A stretch of DNA of 64,000 nucleotides from RGIG1995 sp045652425 (GCA_045652425.1 JAZRUG010000011.1:89030-153029), one strand, 5' to 3'. Positions 44,285 through 53,224 are shown, numbered from the stretch's first letter. A program made the numbers and translations. The notes: generated by a model from the letters alone, not told the origin.

Positions 44285-44811
44285 TGGTTGTTGAACAGGT
44301 AAAGTTAGCGTTAATGCTTTTGTATTCTGTTCTTTTGGGGCTTTTTTTCGGCGTTGTTTACGGAATATTTAAGTTTAGAAGGCTGTGTTTTCCTTTAAGA
44401 CAGTTGAATGCAAGAAAATCGACACAAAAAATGGCAATGGAAGATGTTATCGTTTTTTTTGAAGATGTTTTGTTTGCTTTTGTGTGCGGTGTTTCAACCT
44501 GCATTTTTATATATTATACAAATGCAGGCCGATTCAGAGGAATTGTACTCGTTGGTAGCCTGTTAGGTTTTGTTGTGTATTATAACACAATAGGTAAACT
44601 TGTTTTAAAATTATCCGCATTATTTATGCGATTTGTTTGTTCGTTAATAAAAAAAATATTTACCGTACTTCCTGTTTTTAAATTGTTAATGTATATATTT
44701 GATTTAACAATAGGTTGGTTATTTGCAGTTGTGTTTACATTTATCCGACAGTTGTTGGATGTGTTTTTTGCGGATAATGGTTTTTGGATAATCAAAAAAA
44801 AGGATGAATAA
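44284..44811 (+). CDS. yabQ: Sporulation protein YabQ
   Basis: A 175-residue membrane protein with about four or five helices: N-terminal LALMLLYSVLLGLFFGVVYGIF, then VIVFFEDVLFAFVCGVSTCIFIYYTNAGRFRG, a family-typical string, then long hydrophobic stretches. YabQ is a mother-cell membrane protein needed for spore cortex formation in Bacillus. The first half is most conserved. It overlaps yabP by one base and ends 2 bases before divIC. Confidence 0.9.
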   Translation: MVVEQVKLALMLLYSVLLGLFFGVVYGIFKFRRLCFPLRQLNARKSTQKMAMEDVIVFFEDVLFAFVCGVSTCIFIYYTNAGRFRGIVLVGSLLGFVVYYNTIGKLVLKLSALFMRFVCSLIKKIFTVLPVFKLLMYIFDLTIGWLFAVVFTFIRQLLDVFFADNGFWIIKKKDE

Positions 44812-44813
44812 AA

Positions 44814-45092
44814 ATGAAAAGAAAGTCAAATATCTTCATAAAAGCCGCAACGTTTGTTTTTATTGTTTTTTGTACCGTAACTATTATAAAAATGCAGTTT
44901 GAGTTCAATAACCTTAAAGATGATAAGGCTGAAGTTGAAGAGCAGATAAAGAATTACGAGCTTAAGATAGACGAGCTTCAAGCGCGTCTTGAAGAGGATT
45001 TTGATACAGAGTATATAATGCGTATTGCAAGGGAAAAACTCAATTTCAGATTACCCGAAGAAGTAATTTTTTATAACGACCTTTCAAAGTGA
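44814..45092 (+). CDS. divIC: Septum formation initiator DivIC/FtsB-like protein
   Basis: A 92-residue bitopic protein: short cytoplasmic basic end, one helix (about residues 9-25), then a coiled coil (roughly 27-65: NLKDDKAEVEEQIKNYELKIDELQARLEE) and the family's closing IMRIAREKLNFRLPEEVIF. DivIC pairs with FtsL in the divisome. Directly after yabQ, as in Bacillus. Confidence 0.9.
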   Translation: MKRKSNIFIKAATFVFIVFCTVTIIKMQFEFNNLKDDKAEVEEQIKNYELKIDELQARLEEDFDTEYIMRIAREKLNFRLPEEVIFYNDLSK

Positions 45093-45128
45093 TATTGAAT
45101 TAATACAATAAGGAGAAAAATAATTTAG

Positions 45129-45572
45129 ATGTCAAATGAAATCGGCTCAATTCTTGACGGGAAGATAACTTCCATAACAAAATTTGGAGCTTTCGTCGAT
45201 TTGTCTGAAGGAAAGAACGGAATGATACATATATCAGAGGTGGCTAACGGGTTTGTAAAAGACATCAATGATTTTTTGAAGGTCGGACAGTTGGTGAAAG
45301 TGAAGGTTTGTTCTATAGATGAAAAAGGAAGAATATCTCTTTCTTTGAAGCAGGTTGATTGTAATAATAAAAAAGTTGCAGAAGAAAACAACCCCAAGAA
45401 AAGAATGGTTACCGAACAGATAGAAGTATCTAAAAATAATTCGGAAGATTTTGAAGATATGATAAGTCGTTTTATGAAGACTTCAAATGAAAAGATATTG
45501 GATTTACGAAAAGCTACAGATTCTAAAATAAGCAGTTCTGTTTTTTTGAGAAAAAACTCCAAAAAGTATTGA
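45129..45572 (+). CDS. yabR: S1-domain RNA-binding protein (YabR-type)
   Basis: A 147-residue protein: N-terminal S1 domain (IGSILDGKITSITKFGAFVDLSEGKNGMIHISEVANGFV, residues about 5-75), then a lysine-rich, unstructured tail. YabR binds RNA or the ribosome; a regulatory role is suggested in Bacillus but not settled. It closes the mazG-to-yabR block; a terminator follows. Confidence 0.9.
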   Translation: MSNEIGSILDGKITSITKFGAFVDLSEGKNGMIHISEVANGFVKDINDFLKVGQLVKVKVCSIDEKGRISLSLKQVDCNNKKVAEENNPKKRMVTEQIEVSKNNSEDFEDMISRFMKTSNEKILDLRKATDSKISSSVFLRKNSKKY

Positions 45573-45594
45573 TTTATCCTTGTAATTGTATTAT

Positions 45595-45637
45595 ACTGTA
45601 TTATGGGATTTTTTTATCCCGTAATACAGCTTTTTTT
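45595..45637 (+). terminator. Terminator after yabR
   Basis: CTGTATTA...GGGAT and ATCCC...TAATACAG arms with a six-T loop, followed by CTTTTTTT. It separates the sporulation block from trxB. Confidence 0.8.
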
Positions 45638-45653
45638 GTTTCGGAGAATGAAT

Positions 45654-46559
45654 ATGAAAGACATTATAATAATCGGGGGAGGACCAGGAGGACTTACGGC
45701 GGCGATATATGCAAAGAGAGCAGGCTGTGATATTTCTTTGTTTGAGTGTATGTCTCCCGGCGGTCAAGTTATGACTACGCCGGAGATAGAAAATTACCCA
45801 GGATTTGTCGGTACCGGTTTTGACCTTTCGATGAAGTTTTACGAACAAACAACAACGCTTGGTGTTGATTTACAGTTTGAGAACGTAAAGCTGTTAAAAA
45901 AGGTTGACGGCGTTTTTTTGCTTGAATGTGAAAGTGGCGCATCTTTTTCAGCAAAGAGTGTGATTATAGCATCGGGGGCAAGAAGACGTAAACTTGACAT
46001 AAAAGGTGAAATGGAATTTACCGGCAGAGGAGTATCTTATTGTGCTACGTGCGACGGGAACTTTTTCAAAAACAAAGTAGCCGTTGTTGTAGGCGGAGGT
46101 AATACCGCTGTTGAAGATGCTATTTATCTTTCAAAACTTTGCAGTAAAGTTTATATTATGCACAGAAGAGATGCATTCAGAGCATCTAAAGTTTTGACGG
46201 ACAGACTTGAAAAACACGAAAACATCGAACTTGTTTTGAATACTATTCCCATAGAAATACGAGGAGACGATAAGGTTACAAGTATTGTTGCAAAAAACAA
46301 GTTAACAGATGAAGTTCAAGAGATATATACCGATGCCGTTTTCGTAGCTGTCGGAACTATACCCGAGACGAGTTTTGTGCCTGAAGAGGTTGCGAAAGAT
46401 TCAGGCGGTTATATTATAACAGATACAAAATGTATGACAAATGTCGAAGGCTTATATGCTGTCGGAGACGTTAGAAATACACCATTAAAACAAGTAATTA
46501 CTGCTGCTGCAGATGGAGCAATTGCTGCCACCTACGCGGCGGAATATATTGGAGGATAA
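45654..46559 (+). CDS. trxB: Thioredoxin reductase
   Basis: A 301-residue flavoprotein that reduces thioredoxin with NADPH. FAD loop IIIGGGPGGLTAA, redox CATC (CATCDGNFF, near residue 135), NADPH loop VVGGGNTAVEDA, and C-terminal LYAVGDVRNTPLKQV. Start set at 45654: GGAG 7 bases upstream; the longer frame runs through the terminator. It has no adjacent thioredoxin gene here. Confidence 0.95.
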   Translation: MKDIIIIGGGPGGLTAAIYAKRAGCDISLFECMSPGGQVMTTPEIENYPGFVGTGFDLSMKFYEQTTTLGVDLQFENVKLLKKVDGVFLLECESGASFSAKSVIIASGARRRKLDIKGEMEFTGRGVSYCATCDGNFFKNKVAVVVGGGNTAVEDAIYLSKLCSKVYIMHRRDAFRASKVLTDRLEKHENIELVLNTIPIEIRGDDKVTSIVAKNKLTDEVQEIYTDAVFVAVGTIPETSFVPEEVAKDSGGYIITDTKCMTNVEGLYAVGDVRNTPLKQVITAAADGAIAATYAAEYIGG

Positions 46560-46565
46560 AATATT

Positions 46566-47411
46566 ATGAGAGAAGTTTCATGTAAGGAAATCACAAAGGT
46601 TGTAAGAGAGTTGTTTATCAATGCAAACTATGTTTTGCCTTGTGATGCAGAAGAGCTTATTAGGGAATCTGTAAACAAAGAGACTGATAAGAGAGCAGCT
46701 GCTATCTTGGGTAGACTTGTTGACAATCTTGATGCTGCAAGAACCACAGACGTACCGATTTGCCAAGACACAGGTATGGCTGTTGTTTTCGCTGAAGTAG
46801 GTCAGGACGTACACATTGTTGACGGTTTGTTTGAAGATGCTATTAATGAGGGCGTAAGACAGGCTTATGCCGACGGATATCTTAGAAAATCCGTTGTTAA
46901 GGAACCTTTGTTTGAGAGAAAGAATACCGGCGACAATACTCCTGCTATTCTTTACACAAGTATTGTTGAAGGCGATAAGGTTAAGCTTATTGTTGCTCCC
47001 AAGGGCTTTGGTAGTGAAAATATGAGCGCAATTAAGATGTTTACACCTTCTGCTAAACAGGAAGATATTATTAAATTCGTATGTGATACCGTAAAAAATG
47101 CGGGCGGCAATCCTTGTCCTCCTATTCTTGTAGGTGTTGGTATCGGCGGTACGTTTGACAGAAGTGCATATCTCGCAAAGAAGGCTCTTACAAGACCTGT
47201 AAGCGAGAGAAATGCAGATCCCAGATATGCTGACCTTGAAAAGAGAATGCTTGAGGCAGTAAACCAACTTGGTGTTGGTCCCCAGGGCTTCGGCGGAGAT
47301 ACTACCGCTTTTGCAGTAAATATCGAATATACATCCACCCATATTGCAGGTCTTCCCGTTGCAGTTAACATCAACTGCCACGTAATGAGACACGGTGAGG
47401 CTGTTATTTAA
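46566..47411 (+). CDS. Fumarate hydratase class I alpha subunit
   Basis: A 281-residue class I (iron-sulfur) fumarase or tartrate dehydratase alpha subunit. The cysteine string TDVPICQDTGMAVVF, NPCPPILVGVGIGGTFD and the terminal CHVMRHGEAVI supply the three [4Fe-4S] cluster ligands expected. It interconverts fumarate and malate when joined with the beta subunit. The beta gene, normally directly downstream, is not here: a glycosyltransferase gene follows. It starts 6 bases after trxB. Confidence 0.9.
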   Translation: MREVSCKEITKVVRELFINANYVLPCDAEELIRESVNKETDKRAAAILGRLVDNLDAARTTDVPICQDTGMAVVFAEVGQDVHIVDGLFEDAINEGVRQAYADGYLRKSVVKEPLFERKNTGDNTPAILYTSIVEGDKVKLIVAPKGFGSENMSAIKMFTPSAKQEDIIKFVCDTVKNAGGNPCPPILVGVGIGGTFDRSAYLAKKALTRPVSERNADPRYADLEKRMLEAVNQLGVGPQGFGGDTTAFAVNIEYTSTHIAGLPVAVNINCHVMRHGEAVI

Positions 47412-47451
47412 TTTATTTAATTAAACCTATTTTGGAAAAAAGGGGAATAAA

Positions 47452-48495
47452 ATGCTGAACTTTAAGTCAGTTTCCGTTGTTTTGCCGTCGTATAAACCCG
47501 ATGAAAAACTACGTGGAACGGTGAATGGGCTTATCAACGCCGGTTTTGATGATATAATAGTCATCGATGACGGCGGCGGCGAAGAGTATAATCATTATTT
47601 TGATGAAATTCGTGAACTATCTCAAGTTACCGTTCTTGTTCATGAGCTCAACAAAGGCAAGGGTAGGGCGCTTAAAACTGCAATGGAATATTATATCTCA
47701 AACAGAAACGGTGCGGGCGTGGTTACTGCTGACGGTGACGGTCAGCACGTTCCGGCAGATATAAAAAAGTGCGCTGAAAAAATGCTTGAAAGCGATTCCG
47801 TTGTATTGGGGATAAGAGATTTTTCGAAGCCTGATGTTCCGCCGAGAAGTAAGCTTGGAAACAGAATTACGTCGTTTATGTTCTTGACTGCGTGCAGTTT
47901 GAAAATATCTGATACACAAACGGGACTCAGAGCAATTCCTGCGAAATATCTTCCTATCTTTGTTGAAACAAAAGGCGAGAGATACGAGTATGAAACGAAT
48001 ATGCTCCTTGATTTCGGCAAGAATAACGTTCCTTTTTCCGAAGTTGAAATACAGACTGTATATATTGATGAAAACGCAACGTCTCATTTTGACCCGATTA
48101 AAGATTCAATAAGGATATATAAGCAGATATTGAAATATATTCTTTCATCGGTTGGCTCGTTTTTAATTGATATTGGTTTATTCTTTATTCTGAAATTGTT
48201 ATTCAGTTCAATAACTTTATGTACAGTTATTGCGAGAATAGCATCGTCTGTATTTAATTATACCTTTAATAAAAAACTTGTGTTTGGAAGCAAAGGCTCT
48301 ACTGTAAAATCGCTTATAAAGTATTATGCACTTTGCATACCGCAAATGCTTGTATCTGCAGGTTTGGTAACTCTTATGTCAAACGTAATGAGCGCTGATG
48401 CGGCATGGCTTGTAACCCTCATCAAGTTGTTTATTGATACTGTGCTTTTTGTTTGCAGTTACATAATCCAGAAAAAATGGGTATTTAAAAATTAA
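47452..48495 (+). CDS. Glycosyltransferase family 2 fused to a GtrA-like membrane domain
   Basis: A 347-residue bifunctional-looking protein. Residues 1-220 form a GT2 domain of the dolichyl-phosphate mannose synthase type (SVVLPSYKPDEKL, VTADGDGQHVPADI with the DxD-like metal string, GIRDFSKPDVPPRSKLGNRI). Residues about 225-345 form four helices of a GtrA domain ending QKKWVFKN. This fusion makes or flips polyprenyl-phosphate sugars used to decorate surface polymers. AGGGG lies 10 bases before the ATG. Confidence 0.9.
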   Translation: MLNFKSVSVVLPSYKPDEKLRGTVNGLINAGFDDIIVIDDGGGEEYNHYFDEIRELSQVTVLVHELNKGKGRALKTAMEYYISNRNGAGVVTADGDGQHVPADIKKCAEKMLESDSVVLGIRDFSKPDVPPRSKLGNRITSFMFLTACSLKISDTQTGLRAIPAKYLPIFVETKGERYEYETNMLLDFGKNNVPFSEVEIQTVYIDENATSHFDPIKDSIRIYKQILKYILSSVGSFLIDIGLFFILKLLFSSITLCTVIARIASSVFNYTFNKKLVFGSKGSTVKSLIKYYALCIPQMLVSAGLVTLMSNVMSADAAWLVTLIKLFIDTVLFVCSYIIQKKWVFKN

Positions 48496-48500
48496 ATTAA

Positions 48501-48535
48501 AAAAATCCCACAGGTGAAAACCTGTGGGATTTTTA
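48501..48535. terminator. Bidirectional terminator between GT2-GtrA and recR
   Basis: Perfect 14-bp arms (AAAAATCCCACAGG and complement) with A- and T-runs outside, between convergent genes. Confidence 0.9.
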
Positions 48536-48552
48536 TGTGTCCTAATAAGATT

Positions 48553-49161
48553 TTACAGCTCCCGTCTGCCTTGAAGTGCGTAAAGCAGAGTCATATCGTC
48601 GGTATATTCAAGGTCGCCGCCTGCGGGAATACCAAATGCAAGTCTTGTTATCTTTAGTCCCATAGGCTTCAAAAGCTTTGTGAGATACATTGCTGTAGCT
48701 TCTCCTTCAACAGATGGGTTGGTGGCAATTATAACTTCCTTTAATTCCGGATCGGTAACTCTTTTAAGCAACTCTTTTATTTTTAGTTGTTCGGGACCGA
48801 TTCCGTCGAGGGGAGAAATAACGCCATGAAGCACGTGATAAAGTCCGTTATATCTGTTTGCGCCCTTAACTCTTTCGATTGCCATAAGTACTTTCGCATC
48901 TTCGACAACACAAATCACCGATTTATCTTTTTCGGAATTACGGCATACAGAACAAAGCCCACCTTCGCTGAAGTTGTAGCAAGAAGGGCAGTAGTGTATG
49001 TTCTTTTTTGCGTTGACCAAAGCTTCGGCAAATTGCAAAACCTTTTCTTCCTCTGAATCAACTATTGAAAACGCAAGTCTTTGAGCTGTTTTTCTGCCGA
49101 CTCCGGGGAGTCGCTGAAACTGTTCAATAAGTATTTCGAGCGGTGGTATGAATTCTGACAT
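48553..49161 (-). CDS. recR: Recombination protein RecR
   Basis: A 202-residue protein: helix-hairpin-helix near the N-terminus (LPGVGRKTAQRLAF), Cys4 zinc finger CPSCYNFSEGGLCSVC, and a Toprim domain beginning ICVVEDAKVLMAIERV. It loads RecA with RecFO during gap repair. It lies 7 bases after ybaB and closes the dnaX-ybaB-recR cluster found widely in bacteria. Confidence 0.96.
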   Translation of the reverse strand: MSEFIPPLEILIEQFQRLPGVGRKTAQRLAFSIVDSEEEKVLQFAEALVNAKKNIHYCPSCYNFSEGGLCSVCRNSEKDKSVICVVEDAKVLMAIERVKGANRYNGLYHVLHGVISPLDGIGPEQLKIKELLKRVTDPELKEVIIATNPSVEGEATAMYLTKLLKPMGLKITRLAFGIPAGGDLEYTDDMTLLYALQGRREL

Positions 49162-49168
49162 ATTTTAA

Positions 49169-49516
49169 TTAAAACAATCCGGGCATATTTATGCTGCCTG
49201 TAATTTTTTCCATTTCATATTGATTGGTTTCTTCTACCGTGCGAATAGCTTCGTTGAATGCTGCTGTCAAAACGTCAGCAAGTGTTTCCGTATCGTCGGG
49301 ATCTACGATGTCGGAATCAATAACGAGTTCCTGTATCTGCTTCTTGCCGTTTATTTTAAGAACGACAGCGCCGCCGCCTGCTTTTATTTCATATTCGCGG
49401 TTGTCGAGGTCTTCCTGAAGATTTGCCATATCTTCCTGCATCTTTTGCGCCTGACGGAGCATTGCCTGCATATTCTGGGGGCCGCCGCCCATTCCTTGAG
49501 GTAATCTTGCTTTCAT
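49169..49516 (-). CDS. ybaB: Nucleoid-associated protein YbaB/EbfC
   Basis: A 115-residue protein of the YbaB/EbfC family, which binds DNA as a tweezer-like dimer. N-terminal Q/M-rich MLRQAQKMQEDMANLQEDL and VLKINGKKQIQELVIDSDIV are typical. Start ATG 49516 has AGGAG 8 bases upstream. Order dnaX-ybaB-recR is conserved. Confidence 0.93.
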   Translation of the reverse strand: MKARLPQGMGGGPQNMQAMLRQAQKMQEDMANLQEDLDNREYEIKAGGGAVVLKINGKKQIQELVIDSDIVDPDDTETLADVLTAAFNEAIRTVEETNQYEMEKITGSINMPGLF

Positions 49517-49544
49517 TTTTATAATTCTCCTTATTTTAAGTTAA

Positions 49545-51161
49545 TTATTGACTGTTTTGTATTATTTCATCAATGCCGGTTTCATCATCGAACACCGGTT
49601 TTTCTGCATTTATTTCAACCTTGAGATTGTTTGCTGAAATGTTTGTTCCTTCGGATGCGTTTATGAGAGATATAAGTTTTTCTTTTACGTTGGTTTGGTG
49701 AATTATATCATAAGTGAATTTGCCTGATACTCTTATGACAATATCATTTCCATCCTTATATGCATACGACATTCCAAGAAATGATGACGTACTGGGATCT
49801 GTCTTCGAATATTTTTTTACAACTTCGGGCCATGAGGTAAGTTGTTTCAATGTTCTTTTTTGGTCCTTATTGGCATAGACAGGTTCTTCTTCTTTTGGGG
49901 AATTATCTACACTAAAGTCGCTGGTTATTGGTTTTTCGGTGCTTTTTGTTTCGGGTTCTGTAACGCTCTTAATGTTTTGTGAAACTTGAGGAATAGCTGC
50001 CACCGTAAAATTACCCGAAGAAAGTTTGTCTTCAATATTAGAAATACGTTCTGCGAGGACTTCGTTTGAAAGGGCAAGTTTGTTGTCGCACAATCTGATA
50101 AGAGCCATTTCTGCGCATATACGTTTCGAGGCATTAGGTCTTTGCATAGCATAAAAACAGTCTTCAAGTTGGTTAATGTGTGATGCGATTGCCGCATTGG
50201 TAAATTTGCTTGCAGTTTGTTTTATTTCTTCAAATTCGTTTTCCGTTACATCAAGATAGGATTTTGGTGATTTTGTGTTTTTTACAACGAACATATCCCT
50301 GTAATATGAGAGCAGGTCATTCCAAAATACCAAAATATCAAGGGAAGAGGTGTGCAGTGTATTTATCTGTGCCAATATGGTTTCATAATCTTTTTCGTGT
50401 ATAGCGTTAATTGTTTTTACGACGCTGCTTCTGCTGTTTGTTCCGGTTGTTTCAATAACGACTTCCGTCGTTATTTCCTCGTGTTCGCCCGAGCAAAGTT
50501 CAAGCATACTTATAGCATCTCTCATACCGCCTTGAGCGAGTTTTGCAATAAGGAATGCGGCGTCTTCTTCGACTTTTAGTCCTTCTTCCTTGGCTATATA
50601 CATAAGTCTGTCAGATATGGTCTTTGTAGGGATACGCCTAAAATCAAAACGCTGACATCTTGAAAGAATGGTAGCGGGAATCTTTTGAGTTTCCGTGGTT
50701 GCAAGAATAAATATAACGTTTTCAGGCGGCTCTTCAAGGGTTTTGAGAAGTGCGTTAAATGCACTTGGCGAAAGCATATGAACCTCGTCGATTATATAAA
50801 CTCTGTTTTTTAGTTCCGAGGGAGTATAGAGAACCTCATCTCGTATATCTCTGATATTGTCAACGCCGTTGTTACTTGCAGCGTCCATTTCGTATACGTC
50901 TGTTGCAGTACCCGAATCAACTGCCAAGCAAGAAGGGCAGGCGTTACAAGGGTTACCGTTTATAGGGTGCTCGCAGTTTACAGCTTTGGAGAGAATCTTG
51001 GCGCAAGTAGTTTTTCCCGTTCCTCTTGAACCACAGAAAAGATATGCGTGTGTAGTCTTGTTGTTTGCGACCTCATACTTCAGTATGGAAGTAATATGAT
51101 CCTGACCGCATACATCATCAAAATGCGACGGTCTCCATTTTCTGTATAAAGCCTGATGCAT
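49545..51161 (-). CDS. dnaX: DNA polymerase III subunit gamma/tau
   Basis: A 538-residue clamp-loader ATPase. Walker A SRGTGKTTCAKIL near residue 45, Cys4 zinc module CEHPINGNPCNACPSC, Walker B/DEVHM, and the SRC arginine finger region LSRCQRF. The C-terminal third is the tau-like part that contacts the polymerase. GAGGG lies 7 bases before the ATG. No frameshift site for a short gamma form was obvious. Confidence 0.96.
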   Translation of the reverse strand: MHQALYRKWRPSHFDDVCGQDHITSILKYEVANNKTTHAYLFCGSRGTGKTTCAKILSKAVNCEHPINGNPCNACPSCLAVDSGTATDVYEMDAASNNGVDNIRDIRDEVLYTPSELKNRVYIIDEVHMLSPSAFNALLKTLEEPPENVIFILATTETQKIPATILSRCQRFDFRRIPTKTISDRLMYIAKEEGLKVEEDAAFLIAKLAQGGMRDAISMLELCSGEHEEITTEVVIETTGTNSRSSVVKTINAIHEKDYETILAQINTLHTSSLDILVFWNDLLSYYRDMFVVKNTKSPKSYLDVTENEFEEIKQTASKFTNAAIASHINQLEDCFYAMQRPNASKRICAEMALIRLCDNKLALSNEVLAERISNIEDKLSSGNFTVAAIPQVSQNIKSVTEPETKSTEKPITSDFSVDNSPKEEEPVYANKDQKRTLKQLTSWPEVVKKYSKTDPSTSSFLGMSYAYKDGNDIVIRVSGKFTYDIIHQTNVKEKLISLINASEGTNISANNLKVEINAEKPVFDDETGIDEIIQNSQ

Positions 51162-51236
51162 AAACTTTTCCCTCCGTTTTCTTAATTATTGCAGTTTGTT
51201 GAAACGCTGATAAGAGCTTAAATAAGCTGTTATAAT

Positions 51237-51548
51237 CAAAAGAGCAAGATGCGATATAAGACCATACACCTTTTAATCGAATGTGGACATATACGCGTTA
51301 ACCGTATATTTCACTCGGAACAGGCGTCCTTGCGGCACATCAAACATACTGCTTAATGCTGCTCGGTTCCCCGCCTGACATGGTTCACAGCCATCAATTG
51401 CGCAAGACCCATTCTTCAACGCAAAATAATACGGCACAGCCGTACATATCCAAGCCTCAAAAAAGGAATCCACCCCTGCTGTAGCGGATTGCAGGTACAG
51501 GGCACCGCTAACTCCCCGGCTGGCATGGCCTTATATCACATCTTGCTC
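51237..51548 (-). ncRNA. ffs: Signal recognition particle RNA, large bacterial type
   Basis: About 310 nt on the minus strand between dnaX and sigF. Its 5' AGAGCAAGATG pairs with the 3' CATCTTGCTCT, closing the molecule. The Alu-like 5' domain reads CCGGGGAGTTAGCGGTGCCC, CCTGTACCTGCAATCCGCTA. The universal Ffh-binding helix 8 is at GTCAGGCGGGGAACCGAGCA. A perfect promoter precedes it. Placement upstream of dnaX matches the scr-dnaX order in Bacillus. Confidence 0.92.
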
Positions 51549-51553
51549 TTTAA

Positions 51554-51582
51554 ATTATAACATATATTGTCGGTTTTTGCAA
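51554..51582 (-). promoter_or_regulatory. Promoter of the SRP RNA gene
   Basis: TTGCAA (51577-51582), 17-base spacer, TATAAT (51554-51559) on the minus strand, 6 bases before the RNA 5' end. Confidence 0.85.
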
Positions 51583-51630
51583 TAGATTATATAACATATT
51601 TTTAGGAAATTATGCTCTGAAAACTAATAA

Positions 51631-52344
51631 TTACAATGCCTTTCGCAAAAAATTTATTATTTTTTTCTCCTCTCTTGATACTTTAACTTGAGTTAGTCCC
51701 AAGAGTTCGCCTGTTTGCTGTTGGGATAGCTCCTTAAAATACCGCAAAATTATTATCTGCCGTTGTTCTTCCGGAAGAAGCGACAACGCTTCTTTGAGCG
51801 CTAATTTCTCTGTCAGTTTGTCTATAACATTTTCATCATCGCCTATAACACTTGCAAGGGTAGAAGATGAATCATCGTTCAGGGGTTCTTGCAATGAACG
51901 CACGGGGGAAATTGCTTCAAGTGCTATGACTATATCATCAACCGAAAGTCCGGATAATTCAGATAATTCAGATACGGACGGTTCTCTTGAGTGTTTCTTC
52001 TCGAATTCTTCTTTTTTTCGGAGTATGTCTATTCCGTTCTTTTTTATGTTTCTGCTCACCTTTATAAGTCCGTCATCGCGCAGGTGGCGTCTTATTTCTC
52101 CTATAATTAATGGAACGGCATAGGTAGAGAAAACGGTGTTGAATGAGAAGTCAAAACTTCTTACGGCTTTTATCATTCCAATGGTTCCAATTTGCACGAG
52201 GTCCTCGTATTCGCAACCTCTGTCCTTGAAACGCAAAACGATTTTTTTGACCAAACCTAAATTTTGGCTTATTAACTGTTCGAGCGCTTCGCTATCTCCG
52301 GTTTGAGCATTTTTTATTAAAGTTGTGTTGTCTAACGTTTGCAT
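51631..52344 (-). CDS. sigF: RNA polymerase sporulation sigma factor SigF
   Basis: A 237-residue sigma-70 family factor that drives early forespore genes. Region 2 string YEDLVQIGTIGMIKAVRSFDFSFN followed by FSTYAVPLIIGEIRRHLRDDG identifies the SigF/SigG group; region 4 is LLPEEQRQIIILRYFKELSQQQTGELLG. Downstream of its anti-sigma factor gene by 2 bases, so it is the third gene of the spoIIA operon and is held inactive by SpoIIAB. Confidence 0.95.
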   Translation of the reverse strand: MQTLDNTTLIKNAQTGDSEALEQLISQNLGLVKKIVLRFKDRGCEYEDLVQIGTIGMIKAVRSFDFSFNTVFSTYAVPLIIGEIRRHLRDDGLIKVSRNIKKNGIDILRKKEEFEKKHSREPSVSELSELSGLSVDDIVIALEAISPVRSLQEPLNDDSSSTLASVIGDDENVIDKLTEKLALKEALSLLPEEQRQIIILRYFKELSQQQTGELLGLTQVKVSREEKKIINFLRKAL

Positions 52345-52346
52345 TA

Positions 52347-52781
52347 TTACTTTAGGTTTTTTATCATGGTAACAGTCGTGCCTTTTCCGACCTTCGAATT
52401 AATCCTTAATTTGTCGGTAAACGAGTCCATGATGGCAAACCCCATTCCCCCTCTTTCTCCCGTCGTATCGGTTGTATAAAGCGGTTTCATGGCTTGTTTT
52501 ACGTCTTCTATTCCGCAACCTTTGTCTTTTATTTTTATTTCAACAGTTTTGTCGGAATAGTATTTTCCGCTTATGTAAATCGTTCCGCCTTTCTCTTGGT
52601 ATGCGTGAACGATGCAGTTAGTAACTGCCTCTGAAACTGCTGTGCGGATGTCAGCAAGTTCAGACACTGTGGGATCGAGTATACTTACAAATGCAGAAAA
52701 TATCTTTCTGCAAAATCCTTCGTTTACCGAATTTGCAGGTAATTGCATTTTAAATTCATTTAATAGGCTCTTGTTCTTCAT
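52347..52781 (-). CDS. spoIIAB: Anti-sigma F factor and kinase SpoIIAB
   Basis: A 144-residue GHKL serine kinase that binds SigF and phosphorylates SpoIIAA. N-box EAVTNCIVHAY, G1 KDKGCGIEDVKQAMKPLYTT, and G2 GERGGMGFAIM are visible. Its start overlaps the spoIIAA stop by 4 bases, giving coupled translation. Confidence 0.96.
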   Translation of the reverse strand: MKNKSLLNEFKMQLPANSVNEGFCRKIFSAFVSILDPTVSELADIRTAVSEAVTNCIVHAYQEKGGTIYISGKYYSDKTVEIKIKDKGCGIEDVKQAMKPLYTTDTTGERGGMGFAIMDSFTDKLRINSKVGKGTTVTMIKNLK

Positions 52782-53101
52782 ATAAATTTTACTCCTTTTT
52801 CGATTGGAATAAGCTTGTCCGTTCCTGCCATAATCAGCATTTCTTCTATTCTTTTGCTCGGATTGGCAACCTTGAGAACACCGCCGAACATATTTATTTT
52901 CGTGTATCTGCCGAGTATAAGCCCAAGCCCCGAACTGTCCATGAAATCTACGTTTGATAAATCCATTATCATAGTCGAGGGTTGGTATTTGTATAACTCC
53001 CGGTCAATTTCCTCTCTGATATATTTTGCTGAATGATGGTCGATGTCGCCGTTCAGTTTAACGTACAGAGTTTCGTTTGAAAAATCGATTTGTGTTTTCA
53101 T
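52778..53101 (-). CDS. spoIIAA: Anti-sigma F factor antagonist SpoIIAA
   Basis: A 107-residue STAS-domain protein. The phosphorylatable serine lies in DSSGLGLILGRY (near residue 57); dephosphorylated SpoIIAA frees SigF from SpoIIAB. ATG at 53099-53101 is preceded by AAGGAGG; the longer open frame is not needed. First gene of the spoIIA operon. No clear sigma-H promoter was identified in the short gap. Confidence 0.95.
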   Translation of the reverse strand: MKTQIDFSNETLYVKLNGDIDHHSAKYIREEIDRELYKYQPSTMIMDLSNVDFMDSSGLGLILGRYTKINMFGGVLKVANPSKRIEEMLIMAGTDKLIPIEKGVKFI

Positions 53102-53126
53102 ATATTCCTCCTTGATGGTGCAAAAC

Positions 53127-53167
53127 AAAAAAGCTGTATCCTTTTCCTTGCAGAAATAGGATACAGC
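53127..53167 (-). terminator. Terminator of valS
   Basis: GCTGTATCCT/AGGATACAGC arms (53133-53142, 53158-53167), followed in the minus direction by TTTTTT. It separates valS from the spoIIA operon. Confidence 0.8.
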
Positions 53168-53224
53168 ATTTTATTTGCGAAAGCTGTCGCAATATAGTTG
53201 TTATAAAAAATTAACAGTTGATAT

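Noticed and set aside
51200..51236. Terminator-like AGCTTA/TAAGCT palindrome after the SRP RNA
   Set aside because: Only a 6-bp AT-rich stem with a 2-base loop and no T-run.
51273..51473. A 66-codon minus-strand open frame
   Set aside because: It lies entirely inside the SRP RNA gene.
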